A stretch of DNA of 23,452 bases, taken from the NCBI GenBank assembly GCA_017415945.1, contig JAFQDR010000068.1, positions 1 through 23,452 on the forward strand, written 5' to 3'. Position 1 is the stretch's first letter; every line of letters begins with the position of its first letter. Below are positions 1 to 7,773 of this stretch, piece after piece. A model generated the notes under the pieces. That model saw nothing but the letters and a program-made list of their open reading frames with translations. It was not told where the DNA came from and did no database searches. This stretch comes from Oscillospiraceae bacterium. Its GTDB lineage: Bacteria; Bacillota_A; Clostridia; Oscillospirales; Oscillospiraceae. The position numbers and the translations under genes were made by a program.

Positions 1-660
1 ACCGATCGTGAGAAGCTTGCCAAGATCTTCGATGCCTTCGGCGGGGACATTGATAACACCCCCGTTCATCATGTGAATTTCGCTATGCTGGAGGAGCACT
101 GCTGCCGTGTCAGCTTTCTGCGGGGCGCCTTTCTGGCGGGGGGCAGTGTCACCGACCCCGAGAAGCGATACCATTTGGAGCTTGTGACGAGCCATTATAA
201 TGTGAGCCGCGAGACCTATGCTCTGCTGCTGGAGCTGGGCTTTGACCCCAAGGAGACTGTCCGCAGCGGCAACCATGTGCTGTATTTCAAGAAGGCGGAC
301 GGTATTTCCGACCTGCTGAGCACCATGGGTGCCACCAATGCGGGTATGGGCATCCTCAACGCAAAAATCGAAAAGTCCGTGAGCAATACCATCAACCGTA
401 AGCTGAACTGCGACTTTGCCAATGCGGACAAGGTGGTCGCGGCGGCGCAGGAACAGCTGAACGCCATCAAGAAATTGGAGCAGGCCTACGGCATATTTGA
501 GCTGCCCGAGCCTCTGATGGAGGCAGCCATGCTCCGCATCGCCAATCCCGATGTAAGTCTGGCGGATCTGGCACTGCTGTCGGATCCTCCCGTGACCAAG
601 AGCTGTCTGAACCACAGAATGAAGAAGCTGGTGGCTATGGCGGCGAAAATTCCCGATTGA
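1..660 (+). CDS. whiA: DNA-binding protein WhiA (5'-truncated by window edge)
   Basis: The frame is open from base 1 to the TGA at 658-660, giving 219 visible residues; the N-terminus lies outside the window. WhiA is a DNA-binding regulator. It controls sporulation septation in Streptomyces and affects division and chromosome segregation in Bacillus. The visible part has the family signature RGAFLAGGSVTDPEKRYHLE at about residues 37-56, from the LAGLIDADG-like fold. It also has the C-terminal helix-turn-helix segment with SLADLALLSDPPVTKS followed by NHRMKKL near the end. An ATG at 73 would give 195 residues, but the family similarity continues upstream of it, so it is internal. Members are usually around 300 residues, so roughly one third is missing. 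A whiA-dnaE order is familiar in Clostridia (from memory). Identity is confident. Confidence 0.95.
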   Translation, partial: TDREKLAKIFDAFGGDIDNTPVHHVNFAMLEEHCCRVSFLRGAFLAGGSVTDPEKRYHLELVTSHYNVSRETYALLLELGFDPKETVRSGNHVLYFKKADGISDLLSTMGATNAGMGILNAKIEKSVSNTINRKLNCDFANADKVVAAAQEQLNAIKKLEQAYGIFELPEPLMEAAMLRIANPDVSLADLALLSDPPVTKSCLNHRMKKLVAMAAKIPD

Positions 661-682
661 ATCGGAGCTTCATTCGGGAATT
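648..682 (+). other. Hairpin overlapping the whiA stop codon
   Basis: A 9-bp stem (648-656 with 674-682), one T-T mismatch, a further 4-bp stem and a 7-base loop span the whiA stop codon. No T-run follows, so it is not a clear intrinsic terminator. It may be a 3'-end or mRNA-stability structure. The fold is read directly from the sequence; the function is inferred. Confidence 0.4.
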
Positions 683-700
683 AAGTGAATGGTGAAAAAT

Positions 701-724
701 GTAGGGGCGAACTGTGTTCCCCCG
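701..724 (+). repeat. Family B short palindromic repeat, single arm
   Basis: This begins GTAGGGGCGAACTGTGTTC and ends in a C-rich stretch. It has the same layout as the other CGTAGGG-headed hairpins in the window, but its stem is imperfect. It lies in the 253-bp gap between whiA and dnaE. Confidence 0.45.
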
Positions 725-746
725 CATTGCCACCGAAAATATATCT

Positions 747-867
747 CGTAGGGAGCGTCGTCCTCGACGCTCCGCTGCTTCTATGCAGAAAATGTCCGCC
801 GTTTTTTCGTCTATCGGTAATGAAACAACTGCGGGAAAACGGAGCGTCGGGGACGACGCTCCCTACG
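747..867. repeat. Family B element with 28-bp inverted terminal arms
   Basis: The left arm 747-774 starts CGTAGGGAGCGTCG. The right arm 840-867 is its reverse complement with one mismatch in 28. Each arm is also a hairpin by itself (GGAGCGTCG, a 4-base loop, CGACGCTCC). The 65-bp interior encodes nothing recognisable. A second element of the same build lies at 7324-7478 with a compensated base-pair change in the stem. It fits a small non-autonomous element or a REP-like palindromic unit. It fills most of the whiA-dnaE gap. Confidence 0.75.
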
Positions 868-913
868 ATGGAGCAGTGCCGACGGTGCAATAATATTTAA
901 GGAGAAGAACCCC

Positions 914-3900
914 ATGTCTTTCACCCACCTTCATGTCCATAGCGAATACTCCCTGTTGGACGGCGCATGCCGTATCGGTGAGGTCATCAGCCGTGCCAAG
1001 GAGCTGGGGCAGACCGCCCTCGCCATTACCGACCATGGTGTCATGTACGGTGCGGTGGCCTTTTTCAAGGAAGCGGAGAGCCAAGGCATCAAGCCCATTA
1101 TTGGCTGTGAGGTGTACGTTGCTCCCCGCAACCGCCATGACCGTGTACACGGTGTGGATAACGACTACACCCACCTGATCCTGCTGTGCAAGGACGAGGT
1201 GGGCTATCATAATTTGTGCCGCATTGTGTCCGATGCCTACACCGAGGGCTTCTACGTAAAGCCTCGTACGGACTGGGAGACCCTCAGTCGGCACAGTGAG
1301 GGCTTGGTGTGTCTGTCGGGCTGTCTGGCGGGGGAGATCCCCCGTAAGATCATCCGTGGGGACTACAAGGGGGCCAAGGAACGGGCACTGTGGCTCCGTG
1401 ACCTGTTCGGGGAGGACTTCTATCTGGAGATTCAGGACCACGGCATCCCCGAGGAACGGCAGGCGGTGGAGGGGATCCTCCGCATCCATGCCGAAACGGG
1501 TATCCCGCTGGCTGCTACCAACGACGCCCACTACACCAATCGGGAGGACTGGTACTATCAGGATGTGCTGCTGTGCATCCAGACAGGCAAAACCGTGCAG
1601 GACACCGACCGTATGCAAATGGGCACACGGGAGCTGTACCTCAAGAGCGAGGAGGAAATGCGCCGTCTGTTCCCCAAGCATCCCGAGGCCATTGAAAATA
1701 CACAGAAAATTGCGGACAAGTGCAATTTCAAATTTACCTTCGGACATTATCATCTGCCCAAGTTCCCTCTCCCCGAGGGTTGGACGGATGCTTACGCATA
1801 TCTCAAGGAGCTGTGCCGCATAGGCTTTGAAAAGCGTTATGCCCCCGAGCGTGAGGACGTACTGGCGCAGCTCGTTTATGAGCAGGAAATGATCGCAAAG
1901 ATGGGCTTTGTGGACTACTTCCTCATTGTGCAGGACTACATCAACTGGGCAAAGTCACAGGGCATTCCCGTTGGTCCCGGACGAGGCAGTGCGGCGGGCA
2001 GCGTAGTTTCCTTCTGCTTGGGCATCACCGATGTGGATCCCATTAAATATAATCTATACTTCGAACGCTTTCTGAACCCCGAGCGTGTGTCCATGCCCGA
2101 TATTGACGTGGACTTCTGCGTGAACCGCCGCGGGGAGGTCATTGACTACGTCAACCGCAAGTACGGCCATGACCATGTGGCCCAGATCGTCACCTTCGGC
2201 ACCATGGCAGCCAAGGGGGCTGTCCGTGACGCGGGGCGAGCCTTGAACATCAGCTTCGCGGAAACTGCGGCGGTGTCCAAGCAGATCCCCACGGCGCTGA
2301 ACATTACCATCGATGAAGCGCTGAAGCTGTCCAAGCCTCTGCGGGAAATGTACGACTCCGACCAAACAGTAAAGAACCTCATTGATACCGCCAAGCGTGT
2401 GGAGGGGATGCCCCGCCACGCCTCCACCCATGCGGCAGGTGTGGTCATTACAGGGCGGCCTGTGTATGAATATGTACCCCTGTCGAAAAACGACGAATCC
2501 GTGGTATGCCAGTTCCCCATGACGACTCTGGAGGAGCTGGGGCTGCTGAAAATGGACTTTCTGGGGCTGCGGAACCTGACCATTCTGGACGAGGCTGTGC
2601 GGCTGGTGCACAAGTCCGAGCCCGACTTTGATATTGAAAGCATCCCCGAAAACGACAAGGCCACCTTTGACATGCTGTCCCACGGCAAGACCATGGGTGT
2701 GTTCCAGATGGAATCCGCGGGCATTACGGGGGTCTGCACGGGTTTGAAGCCCAAGAGCATTGAAGATATCACCGCGATCATTGCCCTGTATCGTCCCGGC
2801 CCCATGGACTCCATTCCCCGATTCCTGCAATGCAGTGCTCATCCCGAGCAGGTCACCTACAAGCACCCCATGCTCAAGCCCATTTTGGAGGTCACCTACG
2901 GGTGCATCGTGTATCAGGAGCAGGTTATTGATATCTTCCGCAAGCTGGCGGGCTTCTCTCTGGGACAGGCGGACATGATTCGCCGCGCCATGTCCAAGAA
3001 GAAGGAAAAGGAAATTAAGAAGGAACGGCAGGCTTTCGTTCACGGTGATCCCACCCGCAGCATTGCAGGCTGTGTGGCAAACGGTGTGCCCGAGGGGATC
3101 GCCAACGAGATCTACGACGAAATTCTGGACTTTGCCAGCTACGCCTTCAACAAAGCCCATGCGGTGAGCTATGCCATCGTCACCTACCGCACGGCGTATA
3201 TGAAGTGCCACTATCCCCAGCAGTACATGGCGGCTCTGCTGACCAGTGTGCTGGACAATACCACCAAGGTTGCCGAGTACATCGGCGAGTGCCGTGATAT
3301 GGGCATCCGCCTGCTGCCTCCCGATGTGAATAAGTCCGATGCGGACTTCACCGTTGAGGGGAAGGATTTGCGCTTCGGCTTGGTGGCTATCAAAAACATC
3401 GGCTGGGGCTTTATCCACCAGCTTATGGAAAACCGAAAGGCCGACGGGCCCTTCCGCAGCTTCGACGATTTCTGCACCCGTATGTGTGGCAGAGAATTGA
3501 ACAAGCGGGCTGTGGAAAATCTCATCCGCGCAGGTGCCTTTGACGGCATGGGCTATAACCGCAAGCAGCTCATGAGCGTATGCAGCAGGGTGGTGGATGA
3601 TGCCCAGGCGGCCATGCGAGATAATATCGCGGGACAGATCGACCTGTTCGGTGGCTTTGGGGATGACCCCGAGGAGACCGCGGTTATGCAGCGGCACGAG
3701 ATCCCCGATATGCCCGAATACTCCCGACAGGAGCTCATGGCCATGGAGCGGGAGACCACGGGGCTGTATCTCACGGGTCACCCCATGGACGATTATCGAG
3801 AGCAGGTGCGCCGTGCGGGAGCGGTGGCAATCGGCAACATTCTCACGGACTTCCAGAGAGAGGAAGGCCCCGAGCATTTCTCAGACAACCAGCCTGTGCT

Positions 3901-4384
3901 CATTGCGGGCATCGTGGCGTCCAGCCGCACCCGCGCCACCAAGAACAACAGCCTTATGTCCTACATCAACTTAGAGGATGACACGGGCATGATCGAGCTC
4001 ATCGCCTTCCAGAGAGCCTTGGACAGCGGCGGTGGGTACATCAAGGACAACGCCCCCCTGCTCATTAAGGGCAAGATCTCTCTCCGAGACGAAAGTGAAC
4101 CCCAGATCATGGTGGACAGCATTCGCCCCATCAGCGATGCGCGGGAACTGGAATATCAGCGGGAGCGAAATCGCAAAAAGAAGCTGTACCTGAAGCTGCA
4201 CAGCACCGACCGAGCTGCGGTTCGCCATGTGGAGCTGCTGCTGACCATGTTCCCCGGGGACGAGCAGATCATATTGTACTTTGAGGACACTAAGAAGCGC
4301 ATGGCAGCTCCCTGCATTGTCCACGAAGCCTTGATCGCAGAGCTGAAGGAGCTCTACGGCGAGGACAGAGTGGCGGTGAAATGA
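914..4384 (+). CDS. dnaE: DNA polymerase III subunit alpha (DnaE)
   Basis: This is the replicative polymerase alpha subunit of 1156 residues, the normal full length for the DnaE class. The N-terminal PHP domain starts at residue 4 with THLHVHSEYSLLDG. The polymerase core shows PGRGSAAGS (residues 355-363), MPDIDVDF with the acidic pair D396 and D398, and KMDFLGLRNLTIL with the third acidic residue D548. A C-terminal OB-fold follows (about residues 995-1060, VLIAGIVASSRTRATKNNSL to LEDDTGMIELIAF). No inserted 3'-5' exonuclease domain was seen, which separates it from PolC. The start is set by AAGGAGAAG at 899-907 and by the family N-terminus. It follows whiA after a repeat-filled gap, so shared transcription is possible but not shown. 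Clostridia usually also carry PolC elsewhere (family knowledge). Confidence 0.97.
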   Translation: MSFTHLHVHSEYSLLDGACRIGEVISRAKELGQTALAITDHGVMYGAVAFFKEAESQGIKPIIGCEVYVAPRNRHDRVHGVDNDYTHLILLCKDEVGYHNLCRIVSDAYTEGFYVKPRTDWETLSRHSEGLVCLSGCLAGEIPRKIIRGDYKGAKERALWLRDLFGEDFYLEIQDHGIPEERQAVEGILRIHAETGIPLAATNDAHYTNREDWYYQDVLLCIQTGKTVQDTDRMQMGTRELYLKSEEEMRRLFPKHPEAIENTQKIADKCNFKFTFGHYHLPKFPLPEGWTDAYAYLKELCRIGFEKRYAPEREDVLAQLVYEQEMIAKMGFVDYFLIVQDYINWAKSQGIPVGPGRGSAAGSVVSFCLGITDVDPIKYNLYFERFLNPERVSMPDIDVDFCVNRRGEVIDYVNRKYGHDHVAQIVTFGTMAAKGAVRDAGRALNISFAETAAVSKQIPTALNITIDEALKLSKPLREMYDSDQTVKNLIDTAKRVEGMPRHASTHAAGVVITGRPVYEYVPLSKNDESVVCQFPMTTLEELGLLKMDFLGLRNLTILDEAVRLVHKSEPDFDIESIPENDKATFDMLSHGKTMGVFQMESAGITGVCTGLKPKSIEDITAIIALYRPGPMDSIPRFLQCSAHPEQVTYKHPMLKPILEVTYGCIVYQEQVIDIFRKLAGFSLGQADMIRRAMSKKKEKEIKKERQAFVHGDPTRSIAGCVANGVPEGIANEIYDEILDFASYAFNKAHAVSYAIVTYRTAYMKCHYPQQYMAALLTSVLDNTTKVAEYIGECRDMGIRLLPPDVNKSDADFTVEGKDLRFGLVAIKNIGWGFIHQLMENRKADGPFRSFDDFCTRMCGRELNKRAVENLIRAGAFDGMGYNRKQLMSVCSRVVDDAQAAMRDNIAGQIDLFGGFGDDPEETAVMQRHEIPDMPEYSRQELMAMERETTGLYLTGHPMDDYREQVRRAGAVAIGNILTDFQREEGPEHFSDNQPVLIAGIVASSRTRATKNNSLMSYINLEDDTGMIELIAFQRALDSGGGYIKDNAPLLIKGKISLRDESEPQIMVDSIRPISDARELEYQRERNRKKKLYLKLHSTDRAAVRHVELLLTMFPGDEQIILYFEDTKKRMAAPCIVHEALIAELKELYGEDRVAVK

Positions 4385-4389
4385 TGATA

Positions 4390-4545
4390 AGCCTCCCCTG
4401 TGTAAGGGGCTTGACGCGACAAAGTCGTGTGCTGTGCCTGAGCTTGCGAAGGCGGAGGGGTTGCTGCAATGTGTGGCATATGGATTACAACCCCTCAGTC
4501 ATTCGCTCGTACCTCGCGTCTGACAGCTCCCCCTCAAGGGGAAGC
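4390..4545. repeat. Family C MITE-like element, copy 1
   Basis: The left end (AGCCTCCCCTGTGTAAGGGG, from about 4389) is roughly the inverted complement of the right end (ending GGGGAAGCT near 4545). Internal inverted segments GAGGGGTTG (4455-4463) and CAACCCCTC (4488-4496) pair exactly. The right half, with CCTCAGTC and then GACAGCTCCCCCT and GGGGAAGC, matches the right half of the element at 12198-12385. There is no convincing protein on either strand. It is probably a non-autonomous mobile or REP-type element downstream of dnaE. Confidence 0.65.
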
Positions 4546-4578
4546 TGCTGTCTATTTTGGTGCGGCGGTGTGTATCCA

Positions 4579-4607
4579 TTGACTTTTTTACCCAATGGTG
4601 CTAAACT
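4579..4607 (+). promoter_or_regulatory. Sigma-A promoter for the CNNM/CorC pair
   Basis: The -35 box is TTGACT at 4579-4584 and the -10 box is TAAACT at 4602-4607, with a 17-bp spacer. It leaves a leader of about 95 bases before the start at 4711. It lies just outside the family C repeat. Read from the sequence; not experimentally supported. Confidence 0.5.
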
Positions 4608-4651
4608 CATGTATTAAGATACTCATATTGGGGTATTCTGCGAAAAAATAT

Positions 4652-4678
4652 GGAGCATCCCGCATGAGATGATGCTCC
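4652..4678 (+). promoter_or_regulatory. Leader hairpin upstream of the CNNM/CorC ribosome binding site
   Basis: GGAGCATC (4652-4659) and GATGCTCC (4671-4678) form a perfect 8-bp stem with an 11-base loop. It ends 12 bases before the AAGGAG at 4691-4696. There is no T-run. It could influence translation or protect the 5' end; the function is unknown. Confidence 0.4.
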
Positions 4679-4710
4679 GACGAAATACTAAAGGAGTGTG
4701 TAAATCCTTC

Positions 4711-5985
4711 ATGGACGATGGCAGTTTGTCATGGATCATTATTGGTGTGCTGTACCTGTTTATGGCCTATTTTGCCGTTGCGGAAACAGCCTTTGCATCT
4801 GTGAACAAAATCAAGATCCGTACCGCCCTGGAGCGGGGAGACGACAGAGCCGAAAAGGCTTTGCAGGTTCTGGAAGACTTTGACAAGATGGTGACCACCG
4901 TGCTCATCGGCACCAACATCACCCATCTGGCAGTGGCTTCTCTGGTCACGGTCATTGTTACCCGTGAATTTGGTCTGACCGCGGTTGCGGTGGGTACGAT
5001 CATTACTACATTGGCGGTATTCTTCTTCGGGGAGATGCTGCCCAAAAGCATTGCCAAACGCTACAGCGAGCCCTTGGCATTGGCCTGTGCTTCCAGCCTG
5101 CTGCTGTTTATGCGGCTGTTTACCCCTGTGTCCTTCGTTCTGACCAAGATCGGTCAGTTTGCGGCGGGGCTCACCGGTGAGGTAGAGGAAGTGTCCGTTA
5201 CCGAGGACGAGCTGTATGACATTATTGAAGATATGGCGGATGAGGGCTCTCTGAACGAGGAACAGAGCGAGCTCATCAGCTCTGCACTGGAATTCGGCGA
5301 CATCACCGTGGACAGCATCCTCACCTCCCGTGTGGATATGGATGCGCTGGAGGTCAATACCCCTCCCGAACAGGTGGTTGCATTCCTGTTGGGCCACCGC
5401 CACAGCCGTTACCCCGTGTACGAGGGCACAACGGACCATATCATCGGTACCCTCCAGATGCGCAAGTATCTGAAGGCCTACCGTCGGGACAAGCATCCCG
5501 ACCTGCGCAGCTTGGTGGACGCCCCCTTCTTTGTCCACTACTCCACCCCCGTGGACGATCTGCTGCGGGAAATGAATGCCAAGAAGGTGTCCATTGCCAT
5601 CGTGCTGGATGATTTCGGCGGCACCTACGGCATCACCACCTCCGAGGACGCGTTGGAGGAGCTGGTGGGCGAGATCTGGGACGAGGAAGACATCGTCGTG
5701 GAAGACTTCAAGGTTCTGGAGGACGGCAGCTATCTGGCAAGTGCCGACCTGACCGTTGGGGACATTTTCCACAACATGGATCTGGAGCTGGACGATGACG
5801 AGGAGGAGCTGGAATACAAGCGCGCAAGCGAATGGGCATTCGAGCACTTTACCCATATCCCCACCGTGGGGGAAGCCTTTACTTACGATTTCGTCACCAT
5901 CACCGTGGCGAAAATGAAGAACAACCGCATCGAGCAGCTGCGGCTGACTGTGGATGACGAAGAGCAGGGAGGTGAGGACGAATGA
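4711..5985 (+). CDS. CNNM/CorC-family membrane protein with CBS pair (paralogue 1)
   Basis: Predicted inner-membrane protein of the hemolysin C/CNNM family, linked in other bacteria to Mg2+ efflux or homeostasis. The order is an N-terminal DUF21/CNNM membrane domain with several hydrophobic segments (about residues 1-180), a CBS pair (about 190-320, containing TSRVDMDAL, SRYPVYEGTTDHIIG and the FGGTYGITTSEDALEELVGEIWDE block), and a C-terminal CorC_HlyC domain. I start at ATG 4711 (424 residues), with AAGGAG at 4691-4696 and a rather long 14-base spacer. The frame extends upstream to 4669, but that would place the ribosome site inside the gene. Its stop overlaps the next start by 4 bases (ATGA), implying translational coupling with a paralogue. 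Whether it moves Mg2+, Na+ or another ion cannot be read here. Confidence 0.9.
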   Translation: MDDGSLSWIIIGVLYLFMAYFAVAETAFASVNKIKIRTALERGDDRAEKALQVLEDFDKMVTTVLIGTNITHLAVASLVTVIVTREFGLTAVAVGTIITTLAVFFFGEMLPKSIAKRYSEPLALACASSLLLFMRLFTPVSFVLTKIGQFAAGLTGEVEEVSVTEDELYDIIEDMADEGSLNEEQSELISSALEFGDITVDSILTSRVDMDALEVNTPPEQVVAFLLGHRHSRYPVYEGTTDHIIGTLQMRKYLKAYRRDKHPDLRSLVDAPFFVHYSTPVDDLLREMNAKKVSIAIVLDDFGGTYGITTSEDALEELVGEIWDEEDIVVEDFKVLEDGSYLASADLTVGDIFHNMDLELDDDEEELEYKRASEWAFEHFTHIPTVGEAFTYDFVTITVAKMKNNRIEQLRLTVDDEEQGGEDE

Positions 5986-7238
5986 TCTCTCCCCTGTATT
6001 TTGTAGCTGTGATTGTGCTGGTGTGCCTGTCGGCCTTCTTCTCCGCTTCGGAGATGAGCTTCTCCTCCACCAATAAGCTCCGTCTGGAAAATATGGTGGA
6101 TGACGGCATCGGCGGTGCCAAGCTGGCACTGAAGGTGGCGGAGCGGTTTGATGACGCCCTGTCTGCCATTCTCATCGGCAACAATCTGGTGAACATTGCC
6201 ATGTCCTCCATTGGCTCTGTTATGGCGATTTTGATCGCGGGCGAGGAATGGACCTGGCTGGCAACCGCCATTATCACGGTTCTGGTCATCATCTTCGGTG
6301 AGACCATGCCCAAGATCGTAGCCAAAAAGAACGCCAACAAGCTGGTGCTGGTATTCTGCTATCCCATCTATGCCCTGACCGTGATCCTCAAACCTCTGAT
6401 TTGGCTGGTGGTTGGTCTGGCAAATCTGATTATGATGCTGCTGCCCAAGGAGCGCACCGTCCGTGACGAGGACGAGGCCCAGCAGGAGCTGCAGTCCATC
6501 ATCGAGACCGCCGAGGACGAAAACGTGCTGGACGAGGATCGTTCCGAGCTGGTGCAGAATGCGCTGGAATTTGGGGATACCCGTGTCAGCGAAGTCATGA
6601 CCGCTCGTGTGGACATCGAAGCCATCGACATTGAGGACAGCTTTGAGGACATTCTGGAGCAGATCGAGGGGTCTACCTATTCCCGTCTGCCTGTGTACGA
6701 GGACGGCATCGACAATGTGATCGGCATTTTGTACCTGAACAAGTTCTACCGCAATCTGACCGAGCAGGAAGCTGTGGAGATCCGCAGCGTGCTGTCCAAG
6801 CCTATTTATGTGTACAAGACCACCAAGCTTCCCGCTGCGCTGAAGGCTCTGCGTTCTGCCAAGCAGCATCTGGCCATCGTCACCGACGAATACGGAGGTA
6901 CCCTTGGCATTGTGACCATGGAGGATATCTTGGAGCAGCTGGTTGGCGAGATTTGGGATGAAAACGACATCGTGGAGGAAGACGAGGTCGTGGAGCATTC
7001 CAACGGTGTGTATGAGCTGGACGGCGATATGCAGCTCAGCGACTTCTGCGAGCTCATGGACTGGGACGAGGACAATTTGGATGCGGAAAGCGCCACCGTG
7101 GGCGGCTGGACCATTGAAGTACACGGCGACTTCCCCAAGGTTGGGGAAGGCTTTACCCACGACGGGGTAATGCTGGAGGTACTGGAAATGGACGGCCTCC
7201 GAGTCAGCCGCGTGCTGGTAAAAAAGATTGAAGACTAA
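5982..7238 (+). CDS. CNNM/CorC-family membrane protein with CBS pair (paralogue 2)
   Basis: This 418-residue protein has the same architecture as its upstream neighbour. It has a DUF21 membrane domain (SAFFSASEMSFSSTNKLRLENM near the N-terminus, then hydrophobic helices to about residue 150). A CBS pair follows (VMTARVDIEAIDIED, SRLPVYEDGIDNVIG, and DEYGGTLGIVTMEDILEQLV then GEIWDEND), with a CorC_HlyC domain at the C-terminus. The ATG lies within the upstream stop region (ATGA overlap) and is preceded by GGAGGTGAGG at about 5969-5978. The two proteins are clearly related but diverged, which suggests an old duplication and possibly a heterodimer. The transcript ends at the terminator 7241-7275. 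Ion specificity is unknown. Confidence 0.9.
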   Translation: MISPLYFVAVIVLVCLSAFFSASEMSFSSTNKLRLENMVDDGIGGAKLALKVAERFDDALSAILIGNNLVNIAMSSIGSVMAILIAGEEWTWLATAIITVLVIIFGETMPKIVAKKNANKLVLVFCYPIYALTVILKPLIWLVVGLANLIMMLLPKERTVRDEDEAQQELQSIIETAEDENVLDEDRSELVQNALEFGDTRVSEVMTARVDIEAIDIEDSFEDILEQIEGSTYSRLPVYEDGIDNVIGILYLNKFYRNLTEQEAVEIRSVLSKPIYVYKTTKLPAALKALRSAKQHLAIVTDEYGGTLGIVTMEDILEQLVGEIWDENDIVEEDEVVEHSNGVYELDGDMQLSDFCELMDWDEDNLDAESATVGGWTIEVHGDFPKVGEGFTHDGVMLEVLEMDGLRVSRVLVKKIED

Positions 7239-7240
7239 AT

Positions 7241-7275
7241 AAACAGGCGATTGCAACAAAGCAATCGCCTGTTTT
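7241..7275 (+). terminator. Intrinsic terminator of the CNNM/CorC operon
   Basis: A perfect stem AAACAGGCGATTGC (7241-7254) with 7261-7274, a 6-base loop and a TTTT tail. It begins two bases after the stop codon. Confidence 0.9.
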
Positions 7276-7323
7276 GCTGTGTGCGATATAAAATTTCACT
7301 TCCGCACAAAAGAGATCGCAATC

Positions 7324-7478
7324 CGTAGGGACCGTCGTCCTCGACGGTCCGTGCCGCACTGAATCAACTGCGATATTATCTTACAAGCGGCGGGAGCAAG
7401 CGTACGTCCTACAGGTGCAGTGTGTTTCCGTTGGTGTGGCATTAAATCTGCGGATCGTCGGGGACGACGGTCCCTACG
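7324..7478. repeat. Family B element with 28-bp inverted terminal arms, second copy
   Basis: The arms are 7324-7351 and 7451-7478, reverse complements with two mismatches in 28. The stem inside the left arm is GGACCGTCG/CGACGGTCC. Compared with GGAGCGTCG/CGACGCTCC at 747-774, both sides changed together (G to C and C to G), which preserves pairing. In the right arm one pair is a G-T wobble. The interior (about 7386-7411) also holds a diverged copy of the GTAGGGCGGGGGCTTGCTCC type seen at 14965. No gene is visible. Confidence 0.75.
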
Positions 7479-7492
7479 AAAGCTTATAAAAA

Positions 7493-7520
7493 CAACCCCA
7501 ATTCTCACGAATTGGGGTTG
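7493..7520 (-). terminator. putP terminator hairpin, distal copy
   Basis: A 28-bp unit whose core is AACCCCAATTC, loop TCAC, GAATTGGGGTT (11-bp stem). Read on the minus strand it is followed by TTGTTTTTAT, so it looks like an intrinsic terminator for putP. An identical 28-bp unit lies at 7746-7773, and the two copies flank the family A element. Confidence 0.7.
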
Positions 7521-7745
7521 GAGTCTGTCAAAATACTCCTACGGAGCATTTTGACAGAGATGCCCCCGCTTACGCGATGGGCAAGCAGGTCTGCTGCGCG
7601 CATAATTTGTCCGCATTCTGCGAACAAATTCCACACTTGCAGACCTATTTGTATTTTTCGCTTCGTACATGCCGGCGCGAAAAATGAATTTGACTTTGTT
7701 TCGTCCTCACGGACGAAATTCTGCGAAGCATTTTTTGACAGTCTG
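7521..7745 (+). repeat. Family A structured repeat, copy 1
   Basis: About 225 bp with five predicted stems in order. P1 is TGTCAAAAT/ATTTTGACA (7526-7534, 7548-7556), enclosing CTCC/GGAG. P2 is AGGTCTGC/GCAGACCT (7587-7594, 7639-7646). P3 inside it is AATTTGT/ACAAATT, enclosing CGCA/TGCG (7604-7630). P4 is ATTTTTCGC/GCGAAAAAT (7653-7661, 7677-7685). P5 is TTTCGTCC/GGACGAAA (7699-7718). The ends carry inverted CTGTCAAAA (7525-7533) and TTTTGACAG (7733-7741). It matches 21281-21500 closely, with compensatory changes in P1, P2 and P3. It encodes no convincing protein and has no transposase. It lies between convergent genes and between two identical hairpins. Confidence 0.8.
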
Positions 7746-7773
7746 CAACCCCAATTCTCACGAATTGGGGTTG
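7746..7773 (-). repeat. Second copy of the 28-bp terminator hairpin
   Basis: Identical over 28 bases to 7493-7520, with the same 11-bp stem and 4-base loop. This copy has no T-run on the minus strand, where CAGACTGTC of the family A element follows. It is the copy nearest putP (stop at 7815). Together with the distal copy it forms direct repeats around the family A element. Confidence 0.8.

Noticed and set aside
681..900. Short open frames on both strands in the whiA-dnaE gap
   Set aside because: They consist of the family B palindromic repeat read as protein.
2054..3877. 607-residue minus-strand open frame inside dnaE
   Set aside because: It is antisense to catalytic and OB-fold regions of DnaE, with no start signal or recognisable domain.
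4381..4617. 78-residue plus-strand frame after dnaE
   Set aside because: It spans the family C repeat, has no ribosome site, and its peptide follows repeat sequence.
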